A stretch of 64,000 nt of DNA from CAZLGM01 sp964623625 (GCA_964623625.1 CAZUUJ010000003.1:1-64000), one strand, 5' to 3'; positions 42,796 through 52,813 are shown, counted from the first letter of the stretch. Numbers and translations: made by a program. Notes: generated by a model not told the origin, from the letters alone.

Positions 42796-44496
42796 CTATA
42801 AACTCCTATGAGGTGCTCTACCTGCAGGCTCTAAGCGGCGGGAAGATGAGCCGCCCGAACCTGGAGTACCGACTGGATGTCCGGCCGGTCCTGGGTGTCC
42901 GGAAGAGGATGATCCAGGAGTTATCTTTGGTGTTTTCTTTTTGACTTTAGCTTTAGCCACTTTAAAAGTAAAATCGCATGACTTTTTCAGGCTCGAGGAG
43001 GCAATATTGTGCGAATCAAGCGTTATGGTCACTTTGTATTTCCCTTCCTTTGTGACTTTAAAGGGTTTTTTAATAGTCATGGTCTTTTTTGAGCCTGGAT
43101 TGATTGTCGGTACAGTTTTGTTTGAAACAACTTCTTTGTATTTACCCCCCCCGATTGGTTTATAGTTTATTCTAAACGTCATTTTTTGTGATAAGTCGTA
43201 CTTCGTTCTGCCGATATTTTTTACTCCAATAGCAAGGTCGAAAGCTTTTCCCAGTTTTGGGCTTGTTTTTGGTTTACAGTGCTCCAACCGGATAGAGGGC
43301 TTTGTTTTTAATTGTACTGACTCCTTGGCTCCATGCGTCGATCCTCTTCCAATCACCTCAAATTCCACAGGCTTGAACTTGTCGAAACCGGCCAGCGTCC
43401 ACCGGTATTTACCCGGAGTTAGAATTCTAAATTTGGCTGTTGTTACAACCTGATCCTTGCCGTCTGAGGTCTTGCTTTTTAACAGTTTCGGCTCTTTTGT
43501 TTCTTTCCACTGTTTTGTTCTAATATCCCATTGTTCGAACTTGAAAATCAAATCGGTTTGGCCAATGTCATGTTTAATCTTTGCAGAGAATGGGTTGCCG
43601 AGAACTGTCTTACCGAAGGTTCCAAATGGTATTGGCAGACCCAGCTTTTCGGTCGCTACAAGGCCTACTCCAGGCATGTTTTGAACGGTGAAGTATACCG
43701 TGACTTTTTGATCTAAATCTAAGGGTAGTGGGCCTGATAAAACCGATAGAGAGTAGTTAGCAGACGGTAACTCTTTATTTGCGATCCAAATGTAAGAATC
43801 GCCGGATTGCTGAAGCTCGGATTTACCGATCTGATAAAAGAAGGGAACACCGACACCGGTCGGTTGCCAATTTTCATCTCTCTGAATAAGTTCAAAAAAT
43901 AAATTTTCTCGCTTAGTCTGGGAAATAATAAAAGAAATAGCTTGCTTATACGTTCCATAGTTTGTTGGACTGATAATTGAGAGTTCTGGCGGGATATCAA
44001 CCCTGAAGCTAATAGAAACCTTTTTATTAGGTTCCGACGCATAGCTGAATGACAACACGTAATCGCCGGCAGTGTAAAAAGTCTTTTTCTCCTCGTACAA
44101 ATAATATTGCCCTAGAATCGAACGTTCGAGTTGATCAGCAAAAATCCTAGTGCTACCGGAGCTACCTGGCCTATCAATACTAAGGTTCAAGTCTTCTTTT
44201 TTATCAGCATGGCAGATAATATTAATGTTATTACCATCGTTTACTTCACCATTAACCGGGCTGATAATTTTGATTCCAACATATTGTGCAATCTGTTCCT
44301 GTTCCTGAAACTGGAGTTTGTTCTGAGGATGACTCCGGCTATTCTGTACGGTTTCTTGTGGAGTGTGTTTTTCTTGCGAGGGATTTGTAGCTTTTTCAGC
44401 CCCAAAAGCAGAGTAAAACGGAAGAAAAAGAAGTATTGTAAACAGAAATAATACAGAGATAAAGGATGTCGAGAGACGTGGAGATATGTGTTTCAT
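42796..44496 (-). CDS. Secreted protein with Ig-like / CARDB-like domains, unknown function
   Basis: This 566-residue protein has a signal peptide (FISVLFLFTILLFLPFYSAFGA). Several Ig-like beta domains follow, with IKIISPVNGEVNDGNNINI (about 75), LSIISPTNYGTYKQAISF (about 175) and a CARDB-like segment around 400-510 (AFDLAIGVKNIGRTKYDL). The C-terminus is rich in Gly, Ser and Pro with a basic end. AAGGAGG is an excellent ribosome site. No enzyme motif is seen. The domains suggest a periplasmic or surface binding protein. It lies next to the lipase region on the same strand but beyond the RAYT segment, so a link to the lipase is uncertain. Confidence 0.7.
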   Translation of the reverse strand: MKHISPRLSTSFISVLFLFTILLFLPFYSAFGAEKATNPSQEKHTPQETVQNSRSHPQNKLQFQEQEQIAQYVGIKIISPVNGEVNDGNNINIICHADKKEDLNLSIDRPGSSGSTRIFADQLERSILGQYYLYEEKKTFYTAGDYVLSFSYASEPNKKVSISFRVDIPPELSIISPTNYGTYKQAISFIISQTKRENLFFELIQRDENWQPTGVGVPFFYQIGKSELQQSGDSYIWIANKELPSANYSLSVLSGPLPLDLDQKVTVYFTVQNMPGVGLVATEKLGLPIPFGTFGKTVLGNPFSAKIKHDIGQTDLIFKFEQWDIRTKQWKETKEPKLLKSKTSDGKDQVVTTAKFRILTPGKYRWTLAGFDKFKPVEFEVIGRGSTHGAKESVQLKTKPSIRLEHCKPKTSPKLGKAFDLAIGVKNIGRTKYDLSQKMTFRINYKPIGGGKYKEVVSNKTVPTINPGSKKTMTIKKPFKVTKEGKYKVTITLDSHNIASSSLKKSCDFTFKVAKAKVKKKTPKITPGSSSSGHPGPAGHPVGTPGSGGSSSRRLEPAGRAPHRSL

Positions 44497-44706
44497 TGTT
44501 CCCTCCTTATCGTGTGATACAGGCCGGATTTTTTCTTTTGCTGCTGTGATGATTCTATTATTATGTTCTTCAATCCATAAAAAATGTTCAAATATTTTTC
44601 TGATTACCCAGAATTCTCAGCTTAATTTTAACAGGTACCCACTATATAAGCACCCAAGTATAAAATAATCCTCAAAAACAAGTTACAATTTCAGCGAGGA
44701 TTAAGC

Positions 44707-44904
44707 TTGCCCCTATTCTTTATACATTATGGGACAGAGGAACAGTGTCGAAAAGCACGCTGCCAGCAACGTTGGCCTCATGGCCTTACCTGCACACAAT
44801 GCCGCCATGATACTTGTTACAAGCCCAAAACAAGGAACATAGCAGTGCAAGCATTGTCGACATCAGTGCTCAGTTACCAATGCGAGTCAGTGAACGCCAC
44901 GTAA
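44707..44904 (+). pseudogene. Remnant of an IS1595-family transposase (zinc-ribbon N-terminus)
   Basis: About 65 codons encode YGTEEQCRKARCQQRWPHG then LTCTQCRHDTCYK, the N-terminal zinc-ribbon of IS1595/ISXO2-type transposases. The following sequence is out of register and the DDE catalytic part is absent. An 11-bp inverted repeat, GCCCCCATTAA (44970-44980) with TTAATGGGGGC (45006-45016), lies just downstream and may be an element end. Confidence 0.75.
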
Positions 44905-45575
44905 ACATTTTTCTCCAAAACCAACCCAGATAAATGCAATGTTGCTTCATTTTGTTGACAACAACTCTGGCCCCCATTAACTGTTAAACACCCTGATTAC
45001 GAACTTTAATGGGGGCTCCATTCCACGAATTCAAGTGAGTGACAATTATTGAGGTTAAGCAAAAATTGAATCCCTAGATTCATTTGAAAAACTTGTCTAT
45101 TTCTCGCTATGATTACTGCAAAAGGCCATATGAAATAGAGTCGCTAAACTGACCCGAATGAGCGATATATTACTTTATTCGATTCTTAGGTAAGGAGATC
45201 GGGAATAAGTATGAATATCGGTATGGGTGAACATATTCCAAAGACGATTGATTTTAATAGACTTCAACAATTTTCTTGGCAAGATCTTTCTTAATCTGGT
45301 TATGGAGGTATCTTTGCTTCAAAAGAACAAAACACCCTCATTTTCTACCAAAGTCAAAAAAACACATGTGTTTTATTGACTGAAGTGGAATATCTTAAAA
45401 CTTTTGCTGTGTTACGTTGATGACTAAAACCTTAGAATGATCAAATTTAACGGTTTTGTTATTACACGATTACTGTGAAAGGCTTTGTTTTTTCAACCGT
45501 ATCACTTATCATAATCAGCTTAGACTCACATTATTTCTGAAATAGCGTTCTCAGATATTCATCGATCATATACTT
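44905..45575. other. Gene-poor stretch with mobile-element debris
   Basis: About 670 bases hold an 11-bp inverted repeat (44970-44980 with 45006-45016) and a small interrupted frame at 45211-45420. No intact gene was found. The stretch separates the RTX region from the glycan cluster and probably marks an old insertion site. Confidence 0.5.
45211..45420 (+). pseudogene. Small reading frame with one in-frame stop
   Basis: From ATG at 45211 the frame reads MNIGMGEHIPKTIDFNRLQQ then FSWQDLS, a TAA at 45292-45294, and continues in the same frame for about 41 codons (GYGGIFASKEQNTLIFYQS) to TGA at 45418-45420. AAGGAG lies 13 bases upstream of the ATG. I do not recognise it. It is either a decayed 69-residue gene or two short frames by chance. 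Confidence 0.35.
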
Positions 45576-46844
45576 ATGTTACAAGCCTCTTCTCCCAGAT
45601 ATCGAATATACACAAAGCCTGAGAATTACCTGAAGATCATTTCCGCTGTATTGACTTCCAGGATGCGTTCCGGCAAGGATTGTCATGGCCTTGAAAGCGA
45701 TATAAGCACGCTTCAAAATGTTGAGTTTGCCCTGTGCACACCAAAGGCCCGGGTGGCAATATTTCTTGCTGTTCGTGCTCTTTTGAAGCGGAAACGCAAG
45801 GTCATCCTATCCTCCTATACCATCTCCGATGTGATCAATATGGTGATTTGCGCAGGTGGCATACCTGTTTTTGCCGACCTTAAAGAGGGGACCTGCAATA
45901 TCGATCCTGAAGAGATAGGGAAATTGATTGATGATCAGACAGGAGCTGTCCTGGTGACTCACCTGCATGGATTGAGCTGCGAGATGGACAGCATACAGGA
46001 GATCTGCAAGCAGCACGATATTGCCCTGATTGAGGATGCCGCCCAGGCCTTTGGGGCCAAGTATAATGGACAACCGCTTGGCACCTTTGGTGAGGCTGGT
46101 ATTTACAGTTTTGGCATGTACAAGAATGTGAACAGCTTTTTCGGTGGTATGCTGGTGACCCCCGAACAAGGCGTGTATAATCGTGTGAAACTCGAACTTG
46201 GCAGCTATCCCTATCAGGAGACAGGCTACTACTGTGCGAAAGTGGTCAGTGGACTGCTGACAGATATTGCCACCTGGCCGCCGCTGTTCAAGTTGATCAC
46301 TTTCTGGATATTTCGTTTCGGATTTCTCCATGACATCAGTCTTCTTAATAAACATGTCACATTTGATCAGAACCCCGCGCTCAAAACCGATCTGCCTGAG
46401 AGCTATCTTCGCCGGCTGACGCCTCTGCAGGCTCGTGTTGTCAGAAGCCAATTGTCTGAAGCCTGGCCGAACAATCAAAAGCGGATCGATAATGCGGCCA
46501 GATATCATGACGGTTTGCAGGATATCCGGCAGATTTCACTCCCGCCAATGAGATATGACGGCTCCCACATTTACACCTATTTTCCCATCATTGTAAAAGA
46601 TCGAGACGGATTGCTGAAACATCTCATGAAAAACGGCTGTGATATCGCAGCACAACACCTGAAGAACTGTGCTGACATGGATTGTTTCCGTGATTACGCA
46701 CGAGACTGCCCGGTTGCCAGAGCCACTTGCCGACAGGTTGTCCTGCTGCCGACCTATCCGCGTTATCGACAGCATGATATTCAAAAAAATATTGAAATGA
46801 TCCGTCAGTATTTTAAACCTGAAACCGTAAGCAATTCAGGTTAA
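45576..46844 (+). CDS. DegT/DnrJ/EryC1/StrS-family sugar aminotransferase
   Basis: This 422-residue PLP enzyme probably transfers an amino group to a keto-sugar nucleotide. It has KVILSSYTISDVINMVICAG, VTHLHGLSCEMD, the PLP aspartate in ALIEDAAQAFGA, and the Schiff-base lysine in YSFGMYKNVNSFFGG (family form SFHxxKxxxxGEGG). The GEGG end reads FFGG, slightly degenerate. A hydrophobic insertion near 225-260 (PPLFKLITFWIFRFGFLHD) is unusual and may bind membrane. No clear ribosome site precedes the ATG. It starts a cluster with the GMC oxidoreductase 17 bp downstream. Confidence 0.85.
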   Translation: MLQASSPRYRIYTKPENYLKIISAVLTSRMRSGKDCHGLESDISTLQNVEFALCTPKARVAIFLAVRALLKRKRKVILSSYTISDVINMVICAGGIPVFADLKEGTCNIDPEEIGKLIDDQTGAVLVTHLHGLSCEMDSIQEICKQHDIALIEDAAQAFGAKYNGQPLGTFGEAGIYSFGMYKNVNSFFGGMLVTPEQGVYNRVKLELGSYPYQETGYYCAKVVSGLLTDIATWPPLFKLITFWIFRFGFLHDISLLNKHVTFDQNPALKTDLPESYLRRLTPLQARVVRSQLSEAWPNNQKRIDNAARYHDGLQDIRQISLPPMRYDGSHIYTYFPIIVKDRDGLLKHLMKNGCDIAAQHLKNCADMDCFRDYARDCPVARATCRQVVLLPTYPRYRQHDIQKNIEMIRQYFKPETVSNSG

Positions 46845-46861
46845 AGGATAACCAGTAAACC

Positions 46862-48544
46862 ATGTCTGATATCGGTATTATCGGTTCCGGACCTTCTGGT
46901 ATGGCAGCTGCATACCAACTGATACAAAAAGGCTTCAGTGTTGAAGTTCTCGATGTGGGTCGTGTTCCGGAACCGTGGTCCGTCCAGCTTGCCGAGCGAA
47001 TAGCCAAACGGCTCAAACAGGGTTTTCCTCCATCACAAGACGATCTCTTACTTTTAAGAAGTGGTAACAATCACGAAAAACAAACACTGTGGAAGAGTTT
47101 TACCACCCTGTTCCGATCCAATATCGCTTCCGAAAAAGTCCAGAAGAAAATACTCGGCTCCCCTTTTGTTTTTAAAAACGTTGAACAGCTTATGCCGATG
47201 GACGGCGCTGACATTCCGCTATCGCTGGCGCGCGGCGGATTGTCGAATCTCTGGGGCGCCGCCTGTTACGGCCTGACCAAACAGGATATGGGTGAGTGGC
47301 CGATTGACTCCTCTGAACTCGACCCTTTTTATGAACAGAGCGGCCAGGCCCTCAACCTCTGGCAATATGCGGATAATCTTGGCAGTGTCTATCCACTGTT
47401 TGGTAAAATAAAGCAAAACACTGATATAAAACGCAATCCCAATTCTCCGTTCAATTTTTTAACGGATCAATGGGAAAAACGTAAAGAACAATTGTCTAAA
47501 CTTGGGATATATGCCGGAAAATCCAGACTGGCCGTACAATCACCAGATTTCAACAATAACAAAACGGGTGGTTGCCTACAATGCGGTCTCTGTTTTTACG
47601 GATGCCCGTGTAGAGCCATCTTTACTTCCAGCAGCCTTATAACAACACTTGAAAAAACAGGTAACTTCAATTATCAACCGGAGTTTCTTGCATCAAAATT
47701 TACCGAAACCGACTCTGGTGTCGCGGTCCATGGGCTCAACCCTTCAACTCAGGACTACCGAGGAAGGGAATATAAAACGCTTCTTTTAGCCGGAGGGCCA
47801 ATATCGACTTTTAAGCTGGTAGCGGATTCAATGGATCAGTACCAGGAATCTATTCCACTTATTGATAATGATCTCTATATTGTTCCTTTTCTTGTGAGAA
47901 AAATGGACAACAACCTTAAACCTAAAGGCAAGTCGCAATTCTCACTCAGTGAAGCTGTTTTTTATTTACAGCCAGGTATCATCGGCTCCAAAGGGGTTCA
48001 TATCCAATTTTACACATTCAATGACTACTTTCTAGGGTCATTGTTTGATCTGCTCGAAAAACTGCCCAAATTCGTACAGCGACAGGTGCAGGCCTTTTCG
48101 AACAGGTTAGTCATCGGATTCGTTTACTTTCACAGTGACGAATCGAGACAGGCGACGATCTCCTGTAGTCAGGAATCATCAACCAAATCGACCATCCATA
48201 TCCAAGTTGATGAAAATCCCCATTCCCGTGAGCTGATGAAGAAGACCCTGGATTATCTTAAAAAACACAGTAAATTGACATCACTGTTGCCGATAGCCCC
48301 CGTTGCTAAAGAAACCCCCTTTGGCTTTTCCGGACATGTAGGGGGCTCTCTGGCCATGAAACAACAGCCGAAAACTATGCAAACCGACCCCTCAGGCAGA
48401 ATACATGGATATGGTAGCGTTTATTGCGTCGACTCATCGACCTTTCCGACAATGTCTGCCCAGAACCCGACTTTCACCATTATGAGTAATGCTATGAGGA
48501 TTGCTTCGGAGATACGACCAGGAAGCATAAAAAAACAAACATGA
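46862..48544 (+). CDS. GMC-family FAD-dependent oxidoreductase with Cys-rich motif
   Basis: This 560-residue flavoenzyme has the FAD dinucleotide loop IGIIGSGPSGMAAAYQL and the GMC C-terminal GSVYCVDSSTFPTMSAQN with PTFTIMSNAMR. A ferredoxin-like CLQCGLCFYGCPCR (about residue 240) could hold a [4Fe-4S] cluster, as in some GMC relatives. Substrate is probably an alcohol or sugar. Its stop overlaps the start of the GT2 gene in ATGA, so translation is coupled. Together with the aminotransferase it may make an amino or keto sugar for the glycan built by the next genes; this is inference from order. Confidence 0.85.
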   Translation: MSDIGIIGSGPSGMAAAYQLIQKGFSVEVLDVGRVPEPWSVQLAERIAKRLKQGFPPSQDDLLLLRSGNNHEKQTLWKSFTTLFRSNIASEKVQKKILGSPFVFKNVEQLMPMDGADIPLSLARGGLSNLWGAACYGLTKQDMGEWPIDSSELDPFYEQSGQALNLWQYADNLGSVYPLFGKIKQNTDIKRNPNSPFNFLTDQWEKRKEQLSKLGIYAGKSRLAVQSPDFNNNKTGGCLQCGLCFYGCPCRAIFTSSSLITTLEKTGNFNYQPEFLASKFTETDSGVAVHGLNPSTQDYRGREYKTLLLAGGPISTFKLVADSMDQYQESIPLIDNDLYIVPFLVRKMDNNLKPKGKSQFSLSEAVFYLQPGIIGSKGVHIQFYTFNDYFLGSLFDLLEKLPKFVQRQVQAFSNRLVIGFVYFHSDESRQATISCSQESSTKSTIHIQVDENPHSRELMKKTLDYLKKHSKLTSLLPIAPVAKETPFGFSGHVGGSLAMKQQPKTMQTDPSGRIHGYGSVYCVDSSTFPTMSAQNPTFTIMSNAMRIASEIRPGSIKKQT

Positions 48545-49722
48545 CTCCCGCAAAACCGCCCGAACACGCAGGCTGTGAACTCTCAATTGTGATGCCCTGT
48601 CTCAATGAATTTGACACTGTGGGAATATGTATCTCAAAAGCAAAGGCTTTTTTAACTAAAAATACCATTTCCGGTGAAATTATTGTCGCAGACAACGGCA
48701 GCAGCGATGGTTCACAGGAACTTGCAGAAAAAATGGGGGCCAAAGTGGTTCCGGTGGCTGTTAAAGGCTATGGGAGTGCATTAATGGGAGGAATTGCGGT
48801 CGCTAAAGGGAAATATATAATCATGGCCGATGCCGATGACAGTTACGATTTCTATGATCTGATGCCTATTTTGGCAAAACTTCGTCAAGGCTATGAACTG
48901 GTCATGGGAAATCGTTTTGGCGGCACTATCATGCCCGGCGCTATGCCGTTTTTACACCGGTATCTGGGCAATCCTGTCCTCAGCTCTCTTGGCCGGTTAT
49001 TTTACTCTGCCGATATTTGTGATTTCCACTGTGGCTTACGTGGTTTTCATAGAAAATCGATTGAAAAACTTGGCTTATGTACTCTTGGGATGGAGTTTGC
49101 CAGTGAGATGGTTGTCAAGGCCGGTCTGCATAAACTATCAATCACAGAGGTGCCGATCACTCTGTATCCTGATGGCCGTAATCGTCCGCCTCATTTAAAA
49201 AGCTGGCGTGACGGATGGCGGCACCTGCGTTTTTTACTGATGCTCAGTCCCCGCTGGTTGTTTCTCTATCCGGGCATCTTCTTAATCCTGATCGGCCTGA
49301 TCGGCATGGCATTTCTTACAAAAGGACCTTTACAGTTCGGTAATATCTCTATTGGCGTCCATACTTTGCTTTTGTCGGGTGGTGCAATCCTTTCGGGAAC
49401 CCAATCGGTCAGCTTCGCCTTTCTTACAAAACAGTATGCAATCAATTCCGGTTTTCTTCCCAAGGATCGTTCTGTGGAGAGAATATTGAACTTTTTCTCG
49501 CTGGAATTTTTACTGATCTTTGGATGTATAATTATTGTAACAGGACTGATCACTATTTTTTACTCAATTTTTTTATGGAGCCAGGTGCAGTTCGGCGATC
49601 TTATCCCGGAGAAAATGATGCGCCTTCTGGTGCCGGCAGTTACAATGGTTGTTGTCGGTATTCAGATCGTTCTCACCGCTTTTTTTAAAAGCATACTGGG
49701 GCTTGAACGAAAATCGATGTAA
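48541..49722 (+). CDS. Membrane-bound GT2 glycosyltransferase (dolichol-phosphate-mannose-synthase-like)
   Basis: This 393-residue protein has a GT-A domain with LSIVMPCLNEFDTVG, IIVADNGSSDGS, the metal-binding DADDSYD, and FHCGLRGFHR. After it come several C-terminal membrane helices (WLFLYPGIFLILIGLIGMAF, FLLIFGCIIIVTGLITIFY and others). It probably moves a hexose from its nucleotide to a polyprenyl phosphate on the cytoplasmic face. The start is the ATG overlapping the previous stop. The following GT-C-like protein could use the lipid-linked sugar outside the membrane. Confidence 0.87.
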   Translation: MTPAKPPEHAGCELSIVMPCLNEFDTVGICISKAKAFLTKNTISGEIIVADNGSSDGSQELAEKMGAKVVPVAVKGYGSALMGGIAVAKGKYIIMADADDSYDFYDLMPILAKLRQGYELVMGNRFGGTIMPGAMPFLHRYLGNPVLSSLGRLFYSADICDFHCGLRGFHRKSIEKLGLCTLGMEFASEMVVKAGLHKLSITEVPITLYPDGRNRPPHLKSWRDGWRHLRFLLMLSPRWLFLYPGIFLILIGLIGMAFLTKGPLQFGNISIGVHTLLLSGGAILSGTQSVSFAFLTKQYAINSGFLPKDRSVERILNFFSLEFLLIFGCIIIVTGLITIFYSIFLWSQVQFGDLIPEKMMRLLVPAVTMVVVGIQIVLTAFFKSILGLERKSM

Positions 49723-49773
49723 CTCTTGTATGAGATCGATAATTCCTTCGAATTCTTCCCATAGTTCTGTTTT

Positions 49774-51510
49774 ATGAAAAAACTGTTCTGGCTGTTGGTC
49801 ATCCTTCTATCGATTATCAAGATATCACTTGACCAGGCTATTCCTCTTTCCGCTGTCGGCTATAATCTTCATGACGATGCTCTCTTCATACGGCAGGCCG
49901 GTGGTTTCGGCTTATGGTTGAGTGATCTGCTGGGCCGTGATACCTCTTCTGTTATCCTGGCCCATGAACTGCCGAGAGGTGGCTGGCTCGGGTCCTACAA
50001 TGAACTTATCCTCAGTAAGGGTCCCGTATATGGCCTGTGGATAGCGTTCTGCTTTATTATCGGGCTTCCTTTGCTTACTGCCCAGCATTTACTGTATGCG
50101 GCATCAGGAATAATTCTTCTTTTCAGCATAAAAAAAGAGGTCCCACAATACTTCCTTCTCCTTGCTCTTTTCGCTCTTTTTCTCTTCAATCCGGAGTTTG
50201 TTTCACGGGTTGTTCGCTCCGGAATCTACCCGGCGCTATCGGTACTGATTATGGCATGCCTGTTTGGGCTCTATTCCCATCGGCAAACACATTGGCAAAA
50301 ATCCCTGCCCTGGGTTGTATTGTTTAGCTGTGTATTACCGTTATTCTGGATGACCAGAGAGGAAGGAATCTGGCTTATCCCTTCAATTGGTCTGGTCCTG
50401 GCAGGGATACTCTATGGTTTTTATAAGAAACACGGCTTTTGCAGACAGTTCCTCACTCGGATTATTGTCATCAGTTTTCCGCTGTTCTTCCTTTTTTGTG
50501 CCACTCAGTTAGTCTCAACTCTCAACTTCCTCCATTATGGCACAAAGAGTGTTGTTGAATTGAAATCAGACTCATTTCGTAGCGCTTATGGCAGCCTCCT
50601 GCGGGTGAAGGATCAGAAACGTCCGTATGTTGTTGTTCCGAGTTCTGTGCGTAAGAATATCTATCATGTTAGCCCATCATTTCGTGAACTGGAACCGTAC
50701 TTGGAAGGGGAAGTGGGCCAAATGTGGCAAAAATTCGGCTGCGATGTTTATCCTGAGACCTGTGGAGAAATAGCCAGTGGCTGGTTTGTCTGGGCTTTTC
50801 GGGACGCTGTCGCCCATGCCGGATATCATTCAAGTGGGAAAAAAGCAGCTGGCTACTATTTAAAACTGGCAACAGAAATAAACCACGCCTGCAAAGCGGA
50901 GAAACTCGAATGCCTTCCGGAAAGGAACTCGCTTGTTCCGCCCCTCTCTATGGATGAATATAAAAAAACCATCCGGAATATACCAAATGGCCTCACATTT
51001 CTTCTGGGTTTTGAGAGCCTTATTATAAGGCTGACTATGCCTTTTTACAGTCAGGGTAGTTCTGAAACTCTTGACTATTTTCGGGATATGACTCGTGAAG
51101 AGTTGGCGCCAACCAAACAGGATTCGACCAAACCCGGTTCCCGGTTAGCAGGGCAAACAATTACAAACGATTTAAAACTCTCTATTTTAAAAGAAATAGC
51201 TGTGAAATATCAGTCTGTTACACCTTCTCTTTTTTATATTGCCCTATTTTCCTATACAATCATAGTCGTTGTTAGCGTTTGGAAAAAACAGTTAAGCAAC
51301 CTGACGGTTTTTTCATCGGCGCTTCTCCTGGCCATTTTCTGTCGGCTTGTCATTCTCTCGTTGATTGACGTGACGTCATTTCACGGTTTCAATCACTATT
51401 ACCTGTCACCGTTGTACAACTTTGTCCTTCTATTTATTTCATTGGTTCTGATTGATGTGTTCCGGCAAATTTTTCGGAAAAACCAAACCAAAACAGCTTC
51501 AAGGAAATAA
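49774..51510 (+). CDS. Polytopic GT-C-like membrane protein
   Basis: This 578-residue protein has about ten membrane helices, with a long hydrophilic loop near 265-470. The first loop holds YNLHDDALFIRQAG, an acidic pair like the catalytic first-loop motif of GT-C sugar transferases such as ArnT. No named family is recognised. The charged tail ends in FRKNQTKTASRK. It lies 51 bp after the GT2 gene on the same strand. The likely role is transfer of a lipid-linked sugar on the outer face of the membrane, inferred from topology and context. Confidence 0.65.
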   Translation: MKKLFWLLVILLSIIKISLDQAIPLSAVGYNLHDDALFIRQAGGFGLWLSDLLGRDTSSVILAHELPRGGWLGSYNELILSKGPVYGLWIAFCFIIGLPLLTAQHLLYAASGIILLFSIKKEVPQYFLLLALFALFLFNPEFVSRVVRSGIYPALSVLIMACLFGLYSHRQTHWQKSLPWVVLFSCVLPLFWMTREEGIWLIPSIGLVLAGILYGFYKKHGFCRQFLTRIIVISFPLFFLFCATQLVSTLNFLHYGTKSVVELKSDSFRSAYGSLLRVKDQKRPYVVVPSSVRKNIYHVSPSFRELEPYLEGEVGQMWQKFGCDVYPETCGEIASGWFVWAFRDAVAHAGYHSSGKKAAGYYLKLATEINHACKAEKLECLPERNSLVPPLSMDEYKKTIRNIPNGLTFLLGFESLIIRLTMPFYSQGSSETLDYFRDMTREELAPTKQDSTKPGSRLAGQTITNDLKLSILKEIAVKYQSVTPSLFYIALFSYTIIVVVSVWKKQLSNLTVFSSALLLAIFCRLVILSLIDVTSFHGFNHYYLSPLYNFVLLFISLVLIDVFRQIFRKNQTKTASRK

Positions 51511-51748
51511 GGGAAGAAGTGCAATAAAACTATTCAATAAAAGAATGAATTTTGTGTCTTCTTCTGACCAGACATCAATTTCCTTAATAACAAATTTCTT
51601 TACCAAAAATTTAATTTCTTTTTTCACTTTTTCTGGTAACCTATAATACATCAATAGGATAGAAGATTCCTTCACTGATAGACAGGTAAATCGACATTCC
51701 AGCAAGTTGAAACTTTCTTTGTGACGGGGAATAGCCATTCAGGTGATT

Positions 51749-52051
51749 ATGACCCAAATCGGAAAATTGCGAAAACGGGTGCAATACTGGAGAGACCTCA
51801 ACAGCACCATCAAACTGATAGGTTCGTTGTGCATTATTTCAGGTATTCTCCTCTTTTTTCAATTCTTTTCGGAAACAACAACGCAAGATTTCCACGATGA
51901 CAACGGTCGGTTCAGCATCAACCGTTTATTTGAGCTCTCTTTCCTCTTGATTCCCCTACTGTCTGTTGTTTTAGGCTTTGTGATGGTCAAGTTCAAACAC
52001 TACCCGGACGACCTAAAGAGGCAGTGCAAAAAGTTGAATATGGAACTGTAG
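51749..52051 (+). CDS. Small membrane protein, unknown function
   Basis: This 100-residue protein has two membrane helices (IKLIGSLCIISGILLFF and FLLIPLLSVVLGFVMV) with basic ends. AGGTG lies 5 bases before the ATG at 51749; a GTG two codons earlier is also open. I do not recognise it. It lies between the glycan cluster and the convergent P-loop gene. Confidence 0.6.
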   Translation: MTQIGKLRKRVQYWRDLNSTIKLIGSLCIISGILLFFQFFSETTTQDFHDDNGRFSINRLFELSFLLIPLLSVVLGFVMVKFKHYPDDLKRQCKKLNMEL

Positions 52052-52097
52052 ATCCGCCAGGTTGCCTATTCGATATTCCTTCTTCCCTGTTTTTGTT

Positions 52098-52565
52098 TCA
52101 CGGAAGCAGTTCCCCATGCCACATATCACGGTAACTGTATGCTGCCGGTTTAATCGGGAACCACTGAGCCTTATATTTCCTGATGGTATCCAGTTTGAGG
52201 TTATGTTTATTTCGTCGTTCACACTCGGTAACATTCCAGCGCCATGGTGTGTTGGGCTCTTTGATTATGATCATAGCCTGATACATATAAGCGATCATAA
52301 AATAAGGAAGAAGAGTACGCAGAGTGGCGGAAGTGTTGGAAACGACAACCGCTCCCTGGTATTTCAATGCATCGACAGCACTTCTTTTGCACCAGCGGTG
52401 GGCAGCTTTGAGTTTGTTTTTGTTAAATCTGTAGTTACCATGGGAATCCGACATGAACATATCAACTTCCACATGGGCACATTGCTTTTTTGCAGCGATT
52501 TGAGCACCAAGCGTACTCTTACCGCTGCCCGGCAAACCTCGTACGATATAGAGCGTTCTTCTCAT
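52098..52565 (-). CDS. P-loop kinase-like ATPase (NEDD4BP2/zeta-toxin-like)
   Basis: This 155-residue protein has a clear Walker A, VRGLPGSGKSTLG, at residues 7-19, and an acidic strand HVEVDMFM. YQGAVVVSNT is the Walker B-like region and WRWNVTECERRNKHN the lid. This order fits small P-loop kinases related to the N4BP2 group and zeta toxins. I place the start at 52565 (MRRTLYIVRG) with AAAGG 8 bases before. No antitoxin gene is adjacent. The substrate is unknown. Confidence 0.72.
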   Translation of the reverse strand: MRRTLYIVRGLPGSGKSTLGAQIAAKKQCAHVEVDMFMSDSHGNYRFNKNKLKAAHRWCKRSAVDALKYQGAVVVSNTSATLRTLLPYFMIAYMYQAMIIIKEPNTPWRWNVTECERRNKHNLKLDTIRKYKAQWFPIKPAAYSYRDMWHGELLP

Positions 52566-52813
52566 TGACTTACCTTTCTTTTTTAGCAACAAGGATGTAG
52601 GGAAATAATGATTTATCTAAACAAATATTCAAACACCTCTTTCTGATAACATATTCATGCATCAAATCACAAGATGTTCATCCAAAGTCCAATTCTGATC
52701 TTAAAAAAAAGCTGGTTGAAAAAACGACTATCAAACCAATGGATTTTTTTCTGTAAGGAAAAAGCAAATAGCGAAAAGGGAATAAATTTATTGAGTGTGG
52801 TACAGTCACTCCA

